This document shows, one piece after another, positions 46,605 through 55,998 of a DNA stretch of 64,000 nucleotides (its first letter is position 1; the number at the start of each line of letters is the position of its first letter). Where the stretch lies: assembly GCF_003664035.1 (NCBI RefSeq), contig NZ_RCCK01000010.1:1364001-1428000 (forward strand), in the 5' to 3' direction. Source of the DNA: Pedobacter alluvionis. Its GTDB lineage: Bacteria > Bacteroidota > Bacteroidia > Sphingobacteriales > Sphingobacteriaceae. The translations under genes were made by a program, and so were the position numbers. A model generated the notes under the pieces. That model had not been told where the DNA came from and searched no databases. It worked only from the letters and a program-made list of their open reading frames with translations.

Positions 46605-46634
46605 ACCCCCTGCAAAGTATGATTTAACCCCCTG
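46605..46634 (+). promoter_or_regulatory. Candidate HTCS operator: direct repeat ACCCCCTG x2
   Basis: ACCCCCTG at 46605-46612 and 46627-46634, 22 bp apart, lies ~70 nt before the first PUL enzyme gene. A related pair (ACCCCT, 21 bp apart, also preceded by TTTAA) lies before susC at 55807. AraC-type regulators bind such two-turn direct repeats. Confidence 0.45.
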
Positions 46635-46700
46635 TATAAAGCTTAAAAATTTCGGTACTTAGGCTTTGCCAAATGTAATACCGACCAGTGTAAACGTATA

Positions 46701-48023
46701 ATGTATCAATACCTCAATAAAAATATATTTCTAATCTGTGTGTTCGTCAGTGTTAGTCTGATAAGTGTTGCACAAGAAACAAAGCTGAGTACTATTGCCA
46801 GCAACGGTTGGGCAAACAATTCAGTAAATACTGTTATTTTTCGTAAAAATGCTTTAATTAGCTTTAAAGATAGCCAGTATGCTGCATATTATGATCACGA
46901 ACAAAATGTGGTATTGGCCAAACGCAAAATCAGCTCTAGTCGCTGGACGTCGGTTATTACACCTTACAAAGGCGATGCTACCGATGCGCATAAATCAATC
47001 AGTATCATGGTTGATGGGGATGGTTTTCTTCACGTTGCCTGGGGCCAGCATAATAATAATCTAAACTATGCCAAATCAGCTTCAGCGGGTTCATTAACTT
47101 TAGGCAATAAAGAAGTTATGCTTTCCACAAAGGAAAATAAAGTCAGTTATCCTGAGTTTTATAAGCTGGCTAATGGCGATCTTTTGTTTTTTTACCGCGA
47201 TGGGGGCTCTGGAAACGGAAACCTGATGATTAATCATTATAGTTTAAAGACCAAAAAGTGGACACGGATACAAGATGGGATGATTGATGGCGAAAGACAG
47301 CGTAATGCCTATTGGCAGGTTGCAGTAGACCGGGTTGGAACCATTCATTTATCGTGGGTTTGGCGCGAAAGCCCTGATGTAGCCAGTAACCATGATTTAT
47401 GTTATGCAAAATCAACCGATGAAGGCATCACCTGGTTAAAATCTACCGGCGAAAAATATCAGCTTCCCATTACCGCCACAAATGCAGAGTATACCGTAAA
47501 AATTCCACAGAAAAGTGAGTTGATTAACCAAACATCAATGTTTGCCGATGCGAAAGGTAAAGTATTTATTGCGGGCTACTGGCGCGGAGCGAATGAAACC
47601 GGGCCTCAGTATCACCTTGTCTTTAAAACAGATAGCAGCTGGAAAGTAAGTAACCTGAATTTTAGAAAAACAACGTTTAGCTTGAGTGGTACCGGTACCA
47701 AGCGGATTCCAATTTCGCGACCACAGATTATCGTTTGGCCAAATGGAAAACATTATGCCGCGGGTTTATTGTTTAGAGATGCCGAACGCGGAAACAAGGC
47801 ATCTATTGCTTTAAATGATCATCTTGGATCAGAAAACTGGATAATTAAAGATCTGACCAAAACAAGCATGGGCGATTGGGAACCTACGTATGATACTGAA
47901 CTTTGGAAAACTAAAGGTATATTGAGCCTATTTTTACAAAATGTTACCCAAATAGATGGCGAAGGAAAGGCAGATCAGGCACCAACAAAGGTCCAGGTAT
48001 TGGATTGGAAACCAAAAAAATAA
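46701..48023 (+). CDS. BNR_4 seven-bladed propeller, GH145/PL27-like
   Basis: A 440-aa exported protein (signal peptide ends SLISVAQ) of the BNR_4 family. Propeller blades are visible (DSQYAAYYDHEQNVVLAKRK, GDGFLHVAWGQHNNNLNYA, VGTIHLSWVWRESPDVASNH, KGKVFIAGYWRGANETGPQY). In arabinogalactan PULs this fold includes GH145 rhamnosidases and PL27 L-Rha-alpha-1,4-GlcA lyases. The neighbours (GH105, DUF2264, GH43, GH35) favour removal of the Rha-GlcA cap. The exact activity cannot be told by eye. It is first in the enzyme operon; the next gene follows after 16 nt. Confidence 0.75.
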   Translation: MYQYLNKNIFLICVFVSVSLISVAQETKLSTIASNGWANNSVNTVIFRKNALISFKDSQYAAYYDHEQNVVLAKRKISSSRWTSVITPYKGDATDAHKSISIMVDGDGFLHVAWGQHNNNLNYAKSASAGSLTLGNKEVMLSTKENKVSYPEFYKLANGDLLFFYRDGGSGNGNLMINHYSLKTKKWTRIQDGMIDGERQRNAYWQVAVDRVGTIHLSWVWRESPDVASNHDLCYAKSTDEGITWLKSTGEKYQLPITATNAEYTVKIPQKSELINQTSMFADAKGKVFIAGYWRGANETGPQYHLVFKTDSSWKVSNLNFRKTTFSLSGTGTKRIPISRPQIIVWPNGKHYAAGLLFRDAERGNKASIALNDHLGSENWIIKDLTKTSMGDWEPTYDTELWKTKGILSLFLQNVTQIDGEGKADQAPTKVQVLDWKPKK

Positions 48024-48039
48024 AATAACTACACGAGAA

Positions 48040-50211
48040 ATGAAATATTCACCAACAAAATATGCTATTCTTTTATTGCTGATATGTTTATCAGGAAAAA
48101 TAATCGCACAACCTAAAAAAACTTCTGGTCAAAAAGCCGGATCAAAAGAGAATGTGGCTTACTTATTTACCTATTTCACCGGAAATTCGAAAGCAGAAGA
48201 AGCCATTCGTTTTGCAGTGAGTACCGATGGTTATCATTACAGCGCATTAAATAACAATAATGCAATCATTTCTTCAGAAAAGATCAGCAGCACTGGTGGC
48301 GTTCGCGATCCACATATTTTACGCAGTGAAGATGGCAAAACCTTTTACATGGTGGCTACTGATATGGTTTCGGCTAACGGCTGGAACTCGAACAGGGCCA
48401 TGGTATTGTTGAAATCAAATGATCTGATCCATTGGACATCAGCAGTTGTTAATATTCAAAAACGTTTTCCGAATAACGAAAACCTGCTACGCGTTTGGGC
48501 GCCGCAGACCATCTATGATAAAACTGCCAAAAAATATATGGTTTATTGGTCGATGAAGAACGGCGATGATCCTGATAAAATTTATTACGCTTACGCCAAT
48601 GCGGATTTTACCGACCTGGAAAGCACTCCAAAGCAGCTCTTTTTTAGTCCAACCAATGGCTCTTGTATTGATGGAGATATTATTTATGATAAAGGAAAAT
48701 ACAACCTGTTCTTTAAAACGGAAGGTAACGGCAATGGCATTAAAAAAGCAGTTTCTGATAAACTAACAGAAGGTTATGTATTACAGGATAAATACCTTCA
48801 ACAAACTAAAGAAGCGGTAGAAGGAGCCGGTGTTTTTAAACTGAACCATGGCGATGAGTATATCCTGATGTATGATGTATACATGAAAGGCCGATACCAG
48901 TTTACCAAAAGTAAAGATTTGGCAAATTTTAGTGTGGTAGATCAAGATGTTACAATGGATTTTCATCCAAGGCATGGAACTATTTTGCCGATTAATCAGC
49001 AAGAGTTAAGCCGGTTACTCAAACAGTGGTATACTGTGGGGTCTGTTCTACAGACCGTAAAAAACAAGGCAATCAACCCAAATAATATTGTGCTGGATAG
49101 TGTGAACCAAAAACTTTATCTCCCTGTAAATTATGGCACAGATCTAAAGGTTTTTGATCCGCAGTTTAATACCTTTAACCAAATCAGCATCCTGCCAAAA
49201 GGAAAACTGGATTTTTCTAAAGGACCTGTAAAAATTAAGGTGAGCATTCCTGGTCATCAAGCTAAAACCTACGAGGTAAGTGTTGCCGTAGCGAATAACC
49301 CTGTGCTAAAAGGTTATTATGCCGATCCAGAGATTTTATATTCCAATAAAACTGCTAAATATTATATCTATCCAACCAGTGATGGATTTAACAATTGGAG
49401 CGGTACTTATTTTAAAACTTTTTCATCAACAGATCTGGTTAACTGGAAAGATGAAGGCAAAATATTAGACCTTGAAAAAGACGTTTCATGGGCAAAAAGG
49501 AATGCCTGGGCACCTACTATTATCGAAAAGAAAGTAAATGGAATGTATAAATATTTCTATTATTTCACAGCTGCGCAGAAGATTGGTGTTGCTGTTGCTA
49601 ACGATCCGGCGGGGCTATTTAAGGATAGTGGAAAGGCTTTAATTGCGGACAAGCCAAATGGAATTAAAGGTGGTCAGGAGATTGATCCGGATGTGTTTAA
49701 CGATCCTAAAACCAATAAAAGTTATTTGTACTGGGGAAATGGCTACATGGCCGTTGCACCATTAAATGATGATATGATTTCGGTTGATACCAGTGCGATT
49801 AAAATTATTACCCCAAATAGTGATTTCAGAGAAGGTACGGAAGTATTTTATAGAAATGGGAAATATTACTTTTTATGGTCGGAAGATGATACCCGAAGCG
49901 AGAATTACAGGGTAAGATATGGTTTTTCTGACTCGCCTACAGGGAAAATAACCATCCCTGAAAACAATCTGATTTTGGCAAAAGATGCAACTCAGGGTAT
50001 TTACGGTACAGGGCACAACAGTGTAATCAAAGTAAATGTCAGAGACGAATGGTATATGGTTTACCACCGTTTTACCCGGCCAAAAGGAATTTCGATGGGA
50101 GACGCTGCGGGCTTCAACCGCGAAGTTTGTATTGACAAGATGGAATTTAATCCTGATGGAACCATTAAACCTGTAAAACCAACTGTAAACGGCATTAAAC
50201 CAATACACTAA
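48040..50211 (+). CDS. Tandem GH43 glycosidase
   Basis: 723 aa from the ATG at 48040, which gives a proper signal peptide (MKYSPTKYAILLLLICLSGKIIAQ); an upstream ATG at 47956 overlaps the previous gene and would bury it. Two five-bladed GH43-like propellers are present. The first is at ~35-330 (GGVRDPHIL, VWAPQTIYDK), the second at ~425-720 (GYYADPEILY general-base Asp; EIDPDVF; REGTEVFYRNGKYY with the acid Glu). A linker of ~80 residues lies between. The second domain has all three catalytic acids; the first has lost clear counterparts and may be a binding domain. Arabinofuranosidase or galactosidase activity is likely. Confidence 0.85.
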   Translation: MKYSPTKYAILLLLICLSGKIIAQPKKTSGQKAGSKENVAYLFTYFTGNSKAEEAIRFAVSTDGYHYSALNNNNAIISSEKISSTGGVRDPHILRSEDGKTFYMVATDMVSANGWNSNRAMVLLKSNDLIHWTSAVVNIQKRFPNNENLLRVWAPQTIYDKTAKKYMVYWSMKNGDDPDKIYYAYANADFTDLESTPKQLFFSPTNGSCIDGDIIYDKGKYNLFFKTEGNGNGIKKAVSDKLTEGYVLQDKYLQQTKEAVEGAGVFKLNHGDEYILMYDVYMKGRYQFTKSKDLANFSVVDQDVTMDFHPRHGTILPINQQELSRLLKQWYTVGSVLQTVKNKAINPNNIVLDSVNQKLYLPVNYGTDLKVFDPQFNTFNQISILPKGKLDFSKGPVKIKVSIPGHQAKTYEVSVAVANNPVLKGYYADPEILYSNKTAKYYIYPTSDGFNNWSGTYFKTFSSTDLVNWKDEGKILDLEKDVSWAKRNAWAPTIIEKKVNGMYKYFYYFTAAQKIGVAVANDPAGLFKDSGKALIADKPNGIKGGQEIDPDVFNDPKTNKSYLYWGNGYMAVAPLNDDMISVDTSAIKIITPNSDFREGTEVFYRNGKYYFLWSEDDTRSENYRVRYGFSDSPTGKITIPENNLILAKDATQGIYGTGHNSVIKVNVRDEWYMVYHRFTRPKGISMGDAAGFNREVCIDKMEFNPDGTIKPVKPTVNGIKPIH

Positions 50212-51344
50212 TGAATTTAAAATTATATAAAGTGCTTTTCTTACTCTTTTTCTTAACCAGCGGAGCGCTAAATGCCCAGAACCACCTGTCAAAAGAAGAA
50301 GTGCTGGAAATGATTAACCGGGCAAATACTTATTGGCAAAGCAACAATAAACCCGAAGTGCGTGCCTTTTGGGATCACGCAGCTTATCATACCGGGAACA
50401 CGGAGGCCTATAAGGTTACCAAAAACGAAGCATACCGAAAATATTCGGAAGATTGGGCCGGATACAACAAATGGATGGGCGCAAAATCTACCGATAAATC
50501 CAATTGGAAATATAAGTATGGCGAAACAGATGAACATGTACTGTTTGGCGATTGGCAAATCTGCTTTCAAACCTATATCGATCTATATCACCTGAAACCC
50601 GAAGAATATAAAATTGCCAGGGCAAAAGAGGTAATGCAATACGAAATGAGTACACCTAACAACGACTATTGGTGGTGGGCTGATGGCTTGTATATGGTAA
50701 TGCCAGTAATGACCAAACTTTACAAAGTAACTGGCGATCAAAAATACCTGGATAAACTCTATGAATATTTTATGTATGCCAACAGCATCATGTACGATAA
50801 AAAGGAAAAGCTTTATTACCGCGATGCCAAATATGTTTATCCAAAACATAAAAGTGCCAATGGCAAAAAAGATTTTTGGGCAAGGGGCGATGGCTGGGTG
50901 TTTGCAGGTTTGGCAAAAGTGCTAAAAGATCTGCCACTTACAGATCCACACCGGAATGAATACCTAACCAAATACCGCAATATGGCCAAAGCAATTGTTA
51001 AAAGCCAGCAGGCAGAAGGGTACTGGACCAGAAGTATTCTTGATCCGCAACATGCACCAGGTCCAGAAACCAGTGGTACAGCTTTTTTTACTTATGGTTT
51101 GTTATGGGGGATAAATAATGGTTATTTAAAAGAAAAAAACTATTTACCTGCAGCACAAAAAGCATGGTTATATCTGGCTAAAACAGCATTACAACCTGAT
51201 GGTAAATTGGGTTATGTACAACCGATAGGGGAGAAAGCTATTCCGGGCCAGGTGGTTGATGTAAATTCTACATCGAATTTTGGTGTAGGTGCATTTTTAT
51301 TGGCAGGAAGCGAAATGTACCGCTATTTATCAAACGAACACTAA
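50211..51344 (+). CDS. GH88/GH105-type unsaturated glucuronyl hydrolase
   Basis: A 377-aa exported protein (signal ends GALNAQ) with the (alpha/alpha)6 barrel of family GH105. Motifs include WWWADGLYMVMPVMTKLY, DFWARGDGWVFAGLAKVL and ETSGTAFFTYGLLWGI. Members hydrolyse unsaturated uronic acid left by polysaccharide lyases, so it would pair with a lyase-type BNR_4 enzyme. Its ATG overlaps the TAA of the GH43 gene by one base (TAATG), indicating translational coupling. Confidence 0.88.
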   Translation: MNLKLYKVLFLLFFLTSGALNAQNHLSKEEVLEMINRANTYWQSNNKPEVRAFWDHAAYHTGNTEAYKVTKNEAYRKYSEDWAGYNKWMGAKSTDKSNWKYKYGETDEHVLFGDWQICFQTYIDLYHLKPEEYKIARAKEVMQYEMSTPNNDYWWWADGLYMVMPVMTKLYKVTGDQKYLDKLYEYFMYANSIMYDKKEKLYYRDAKYVYPKHKSANGKKDFWARGDGWVFAGLAKVLKDLPLTDPHRNEYLTKYRNMAKAIVKSQQAEGYWTRSILDPQHAPGPETSGTAFFTYGLLWGINNGYLKEKNYLPAAQKAWLYLAKTALQPDGKLGYVQPIGEKAIPGQVVDVNSTSNFGVGAFLLAGSEMYRYLSNEH

Positions 51345-51358
51345 ATTTTAAAGAGAAA

Positions 51359-52606
51359 ATGAGACTTAAAAATATCTTGATTACAGGCTTATTGATCATC
51401 ATGGCTGGTGGATCTGTTTTTGCACAAAAGAAAGCCAAAAATACTAAAGGTGCGGCGCTAACTGACAGGCAGTTTTGGTTGCAGCAAATGGATAAGATGG
51501 TTAAGCCAGTTTTGTATAACCTGGCTAAAGACAGCTTGCGTATTGCGATGCCAAAAATTACTTCTGTTCATATCGATAATAAAGAACACCGCATTAAAGT
51601 ACAATATGTGGAGGTTTTGGGTAGGGTTTTAAGTGGTATTGCACCATGGTTACAGTTAGAAGGAGGTTCAGATGAAGAAGTTGCCTTAAGGAAACAATAT
51701 CGTGAATGGGCTATTCAGGGCTTAAAAAATGCATTAGATTCTAATGCCAAAGATTTTATGAACTTCGATATTGGCGGGCAACAACTGGTAGATGCCTCCT
51801 ATGTGGCACTGGCTTTGGTACGTGCACCATGGCTATGGGAAAACCTGGATAAGAAAAACCAGGCATTGATGATGCAGTCTATTGTAACGACCAGAAGATT
51901 TAAGCCAGTTTTTTCTAACTGGTTACTGTTCTCAGCAATGAATGAGGCTTTTCTGGCTAAGTTCGGTTATAGTTGGGATCCGATGCGTGTTGATTATGCC
52001 CTGCAACAAATGGAGCAATGGTACATAGGCGATGGAATGTATAGTGATGGAACATCATTCGCCTTCGATTATTACAATAGTTATGTAATCCATCCTTATC
52101 TGGCAACTTTGGCCAACATCATTGGCACTAAAACGAGCAGTTATAAGGAAATGTTCGGGAAAATTAAAAAGCGTAATGAGCGATATGCTATCATTCAGGA
52201 AAGATTAATCAACGCCGATGGCACTTATCCTGCAACTGGTCGCTCTATTATTTATCGTGGAGCAGCATTTCATCATTTGGCTGATATGGCCTGGAGAAAA
52301 GCATTGCCTAAACAGTTAAGTGCGGCGCAGGTACGTTGTGCTTTAACAGCGGTAATCAGGAAAACTTTAGAGAGCCCTTCAACCTATAAAAATGGATGGT
52401 TAACCATCGGTTTATATGGCGATCAGCCCAATCTCGGCGATTTCTATAACAACCAGGGCAGCCCATATATTGCTTCAAATATCTTCTTGCCTTTAGGGTT
52501 GCCCGCATCAGATCCTTTTTGGGCTAACCCAGCAGAAAAATGGAGTGCACAAAAGATCTGGAGCGGCGAGAATTTTGAGAACGACCATAGTGCCAGTTTA
52601 AAATAA
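51359..52606 (+). CDS. DUF2264 family glycoside-hydrolase-like protein
   Basis: A 415-aa exported protein (signal ends GGSVFAQ) of family DUF2264, an (alpha/alpha)6-barrel group found in plant-glycan PULs. It has ALTDRQFWLQQMDKMVKPVL at the start, then LSGIAPWLQLEGG, FNFDIGGQQLVDASYVALAL-type helices and SDGTSFAFDYYNSYVIHPY. Part of this group has been assigned beta-glucuronidase activity; I am not certain that this member belongs to that part. It lies 14 nt after the GH105 gene. Confidence 0.8.
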   Translation: MRLKNILITGLLIIMAGGSVFAQKKAKNTKGAALTDRQFWLQQMDKMVKPVLYNLAKDSLRIAMPKITSVHIDNKEHRIKVQYVEVLGRVLSGIAPWLQLEGGSDEEVALRKQYREWAIQGLKNALDSNAKDFMNFDIGGQQLVDASYVALALVRAPWLWENLDKKNQALMMQSIVTTRRFKPVFSNWLLFSAMNEAFLAKFGYSWDPMRVDYALQQMEQWYIGDGMYSDGTSFAFDYYNSYVIHPYLATLANIIGTKTSSYKEMFGKIKKRNERYAIIQERLINADGTYPATGRSIIYRGAAFHHLADMAWRKALPKQLSAAQVRCALTAVIRKTLESPSTYKNGWLTIGLYGDQPNLGDFYNNQGSPYIASNIFLPLGLPASDPFWANPAEKWSAQKIWSGENFENDHSASLK

Positions 52607-52674
52607 GTAATAGTTGGTATACAATTAAAAAGATGTAAGTAATCACTGCTATATACTATTAAAAATTAGTTAAA

Positions 52675-53796
52675 ATGATGAATAAGAGAATCAGTTTTAT
52701 TTTAGGATTTATCGCCTTTAGTTTGGGCTTCAGCAGTTTTGTTTCTGCCCAGCAAACCTATACTTCTTTTACCCCGGGTAAAATCTGGAAAGATGATAAG
52801 GGTGTTCATATCAATGCACATGGCGGTGGTATTGTCGTGTATAAAGGCATTTATTATTGGTTTGGAGAACATAAAATCGAAGGAGAAATAGGAAATACGG
52901 CACAGGTAGGCGTGCATTGTTATTCATCGAAAGATTTATACAATTGGAAAGATGAAGGCATTGCCTTGCCGGTTTTAAACGATTTGACCAGTGATATTGC
53001 CAAAGGCTGTATCCTCGAAAGGCCTAAAGTGGTGTACAACAAGAAAACTAAAAAGTTTGTAATGTGGTTTCACTTAGAACTTTTGGGTAAAGGTTATGCA
53101 GCAGCCAGATCAGGTGTAGCTGTTGCAGATCGCCCAACCGGGCCATATACTTTTATCAGGAGTTATCGCCCAAATCCAGGTAAAATGCCTTTTTATGCGT
53201 CAGGTACAGCCGAAAAAGATATAGTAAACTGCCAGCAACCAGCCAATAAAAGTGATGGCTTTTTCTGCAGGGATTTACCTGGCGGGCAAATGGCAAGAGA
53301 TATGACCGTTTTCGTTGACGATGATGGAAAAGCCTATCATGTATTTTCTTCTGAAGAGAACTTTACCTTGCATTTAGCAGAATTAACACCAGATTATTTA
53401 GGGCATACCGGAAAATTTATCAGAATTTATGTAGGACAGCAAACAGAAGCACCAGCTTTGTTCAAGAAAAATGGAACTTATTATATGGTTGGTTCAGGCT
53501 GTACAGGCTGGGCGCCAAATCCGGCAAGATGGTTCAAAGCAAGCAATATCTGGGGGCCCTGGACTTATATGGGGAACCCTTGCCAGGGCGAAGGTGCTAA
53601 ACTAACCTACGGTGGGCAAAGTACACATGTATTGCCAGCACCGGGTAAAAAAGGAGATTTTATTTTCATGGCCGATAAATGGGCACCAAAAAACGCAATT
53701 GATGGCCGTTATTTATGGTTGCCGATCAAATTTGAGAATGATAAAATTTCAATAAACTGGGCAGATGAATGGGATCTGAGCGTATTTAAAAAGTAA
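52675..53796 (+). CDS. GH43 family exo-galactosidase-like enzyme
   Basis: A 373-aa exported protein (signal ends FVSAQ) with a single five-bladed GH43-type propeller. Sequence signs are INAHGGGIVVYKGIYYWFGE, CILERPKVVYN (blade 2, catalytic acid region), GGQMARDMTVFVDDDGKAYH and EAPALFKKNGTYYMVGSG. The start HAHGGG...GEHK resembles GH43_24/GH43_34-type galactosidases acting on beta-1,3-galactan or galactose side chains more than arabinanases. Two adjacent ATGs (52675, 52678) are possible starts. Confidence 0.8.
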   Translation: MMNKRISFILGFIAFSLGFSSFVSAQQTYTSFTPGKIWKDDKGVHINAHGGGIVVYKGIYYWFGEHKIEGEIGNTAQVGVHCYSSKDLYNWKDEGIALPVLNDLTSDIAKGCILERPKVVYNKKTKKFVMWFHLELLGKGYAAARSGVAVADRPTGPYTFIRSYRPNPGKMPFYASGTAEKDIVNCQQPANKSDGFFCRDLPGGQMARDMTVFVDDDGKAYHVFSSEENFTLHLAELTPDYLGHTGKFIRIYVGQQTEAPALFKKNGTYYMVGSGCTGWAPNPARWFKASNIWGPWTYMGNPCQGEGAKLTYGGQSTHVLPAPGKKGDFIFMADKWAPKNAIDGRYLWLPIKFENDKISINWADEWDLSVFKK

Positions 53797-53909
53797 ATAG
53801 AAAACAAAATTTTCATATAAAACCTGATGATTGGATTGCGTAAAGCAAGGCAAAAAGGGACTTTTTTGCCCGAAATTCGGGGCATCTTAAAAACAACTTT
53901 TAAAAAAAA

Positions 53910-55745
53910 ATGAAAGCAAAATTACTATGGTTAATGGCGATATGTTTCTCCTTATCGGCTTTTGGCCAGCAAGCTAAACATACGTTTAAGCTGGGAGAAA
54001 CAGACTTTTTACTAGATGGAAAACCTTTTCAGATTATCTCTGGTGAGTTGCACTATCCTCGTGTGCCAAAAGAAGCCTGGAGAGCACGTATGAAAATGGC
54101 CAAGGCAATGGGTTTAAATACCATTGGTACTTATGTATTCTGGAATTTGCACGAACCGCAAAAAGGAAAATTCGATTTTTCAGGTAATAACAACATTGCA
54201 GAATTTGTAAAAATTGCCCAACAGGAAGGCTTGTGGGTTATTTTAAGGCCAAGCCCTTACGTTTGTGCAGAGTGGGAGTTTGGTGGCTATCCTTATTGGT
54301 TGCAAACCGAAAAAGGTCTGGTGGTAAGAAGTACCGAACAGCAATATTTAGAAGAGTATAAAAAGTATATTATTGAAGTTGGTAAACAGTTGGCGCCACT
54401 GCAGATTAACCATGGTGGTAACATCATTATGGTGCAGGTGGAGAATGAATATGGTTCTTATGCTGCCGATAAAAACTATTTAGCTATCAACCGCAAAATG
54501 TTTATAGAAGCCGGTTTTGATGGATTACTTTATACCTGCGATCCTGCAGCAGATGTAAAGGATGGACATTTAGATGGGTTGCTACCCGCACTAAACGGCA
54601 TTGATAATCCAGCAAAAATCAGGCAATTGGTAAATGAAAATCACAATGGCAATGGGCCATATTTTATTGCAGAATGGTACCCGGCGTGGTTCGATTGGTG
54701 GGGAACCCCTCATCACACTGTTCCAGCAGCACAATATACCCAAAAGTTAGACTCTGTTTTAATGGCAGGTATTTCGATTAATATGTACATGTTCCATGGA
54801 GGGACCACCCGCGATTTTATGAATGGTGCCAACTACAAGGATATTTCGCCCTACGAACCACAAACCAGCAGCTATGATTATGATGCACCTTTAAACGAGG
54901 CAGGAAATGTGACTGAAAAATTCAAGGCATTTAGAAGTGTGATCGAAAAACACCTTCCGGCAGGACAAAGTTTACCCTCAATTCCAACTGCAAAGCCCAG
55001 CATGGCCATTGCACCTTTTAAATTGGCGACAAAAGTAGCTTTGTTCAATGCATTGCCTAAAGCTGTGAAAAACAGTACACCTTTAACTTTCGAGGATCTA
55101 AGTCAGGATTATGGCTATGTATTGTACCGCACCACCATTCAGGGAGGTAAAAAAGGCGAACTGCAACTTCAACAATTGCGCGATTATGCGCTCATTTTTG
55201 TTAATCAAAAAAGGGTAGGTATTTTAGACCGCAGACTAAACCAGAATACATTAGCATTAGATCTTCCGGCAGGAGAGGTACAGCTTGATATTTTTGTGGA
55301 GAATATGGGCCGGATAAATTTTGGAAAGTATTTACTCGAAAACAAAAAAGGAATTACCGAACAGGTTACTTTTGATGGTACCGAGATTAAAAAATGGTCG
55401 ATGTATGGCTTCCCTTTTAGCAACGATCACCTGACCATGACTGGTTCATCAAAAGCTAATGGAAATGGGCCAACATTGCAGAAAGGTTCCTTCCAGATTT
55501 CAACCGTTGCCGATACTTATTTAGATATGACCGATTGGGGAAAAGGAGTGGTATGGGTTAACGGACACAATTTAGGTAAATACTGGGCAATTGGTCCACA
55601 GCAAACGCTTTATATTCCTCAGGAGTGGCTAAAAAAAGGTAAAAACGATATTGCCGTTTTAGAACTGATTAAACCTGATCAGAATATTTTAAAAGCAATT
55701 GACAAGCCAATCTTAAACACGCTTAAAAAATTAAACGTAGACTAA
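53910..55745 (+). CDS. GH35 beta-galactosidase
   Basis: A 611-aa exported protein (signal ends AFGQ) with the GH35 TIM barrel. ISGELHYPRVPKEAW comes near the start, then TYVFWNLHEPQKGKFDF and RPSPYVCAEWEFGGYP. Acid/base Glu180 lies in VENEYGSY and nucleophile Glu255 in IAEWYPAWFDWWG. The C-terminal beta domains typical of the family end with GVVWVNGHNLGKYW. It releases terminal beta-galactose. It is the intact relative of the decayed fragment at 6053. It is the last enzyme before the susC promoter region. Confidence 0.92.
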   Translation: MKAKLLWLMAICFSLSAFGQQAKHTFKLGETDFLLDGKPFQIISGELHYPRVPKEAWRARMKMAKAMGLNTIGTYVFWNLHEPQKGKFDFSGNNNIAEFVKIAQQEGLWVILRPSPYVCAEWEFGGYPYWLQTEKGLVVRSTEQQYLEEYKKYIIEVGKQLAPLQINHGGNIIMVQVENEYGSYAADKNYLAINRKMFIEAGFDGLLYTCDPAADVKDGHLDGLLPALNGIDNPAKIRQLVNENHNGNGPYFIAEWYPAWFDWWGTPHHTVPAAQYTQKLDSVLMAGISINMYMFHGGTTRDFMNGANYKDISPYEPQTSSYDYDAPLNEAGNVTEKFKAFRSVIEKHLPAGQSLPSIPTAKPSMAIAPFKLATKVALFNALPKAVKNSTPLTFEDLSQDYGYVLYRTTIQGGKKGELQLQQLRDYALIFVNQKRVGILDRRLNQNTLALDLPAGEVQLDIFVENMGRINFGKYLLENKKGITEQVTFDGTEIKKWSMYGFPFSNDHLTMTGSSKANGNGPTLQKGSFQISTVADTYLDMTDWGKGVVWVNGHNLGKYWAIGPQQTLYIPQEWLKKGKNDIAVLELIKPDQNILKAIDKPILNTLKKLNVD

Positions 55746-55765
55746 ACGTTTAAAAATCTTCAAAT

Positions 55766-55833
55766 TAGGGGTTAAAAAGGAAATTTTGACAAAAAGTAAC
55801 AATTTAACCCCTACTTATTACCGTATTACCCCT
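55766..55833 (+). promoter_or_regulatory. susC upstream control region: inverted and direct CCCCT repeats
   Basis: TAGGGGTTAAA (55766-55776) and TTTAACCCCTA (55803-55813) are perfect 11-bp inverted arms, 26 nt apart. ACCCCT at 55807 and 55828 is a 21-bp direct repeat. The TTTAACCCC core is shared with 46623-46631. A TTACTTTG box (55856-55863) downstream may be the -7 element. No T-run follows the inverted repeat, so it is more likely an operator than a terminator. Confidence 0.45.
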
Positions 55834-55998
55834 CACTGTACTGGGATTTTATGTTTACTTTGTTGCAATCAATCCTTCCTTATTCATGCACAATTTCTAC
55901 ATCCGGTCAGATTAAATATTTACTGAAATATTTTTAATAGACTACAATTTGAATTCCTCTCGCGGTTCAATTATTAACTAACCAAATAATCTTAAAAA

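Noticed and set aside
46561..46700. Possible small gene between the HTCS and the BNR_4 gene
   Set aside because: No frame of useful length; the interval is better explained as a control region.
47956..48039. Longer N-terminus of the tandem GH43 protein
   Set aside because: It would overlap the upstream gene and place charged residues before an otherwise perfect signal peptide beginning at 48040.
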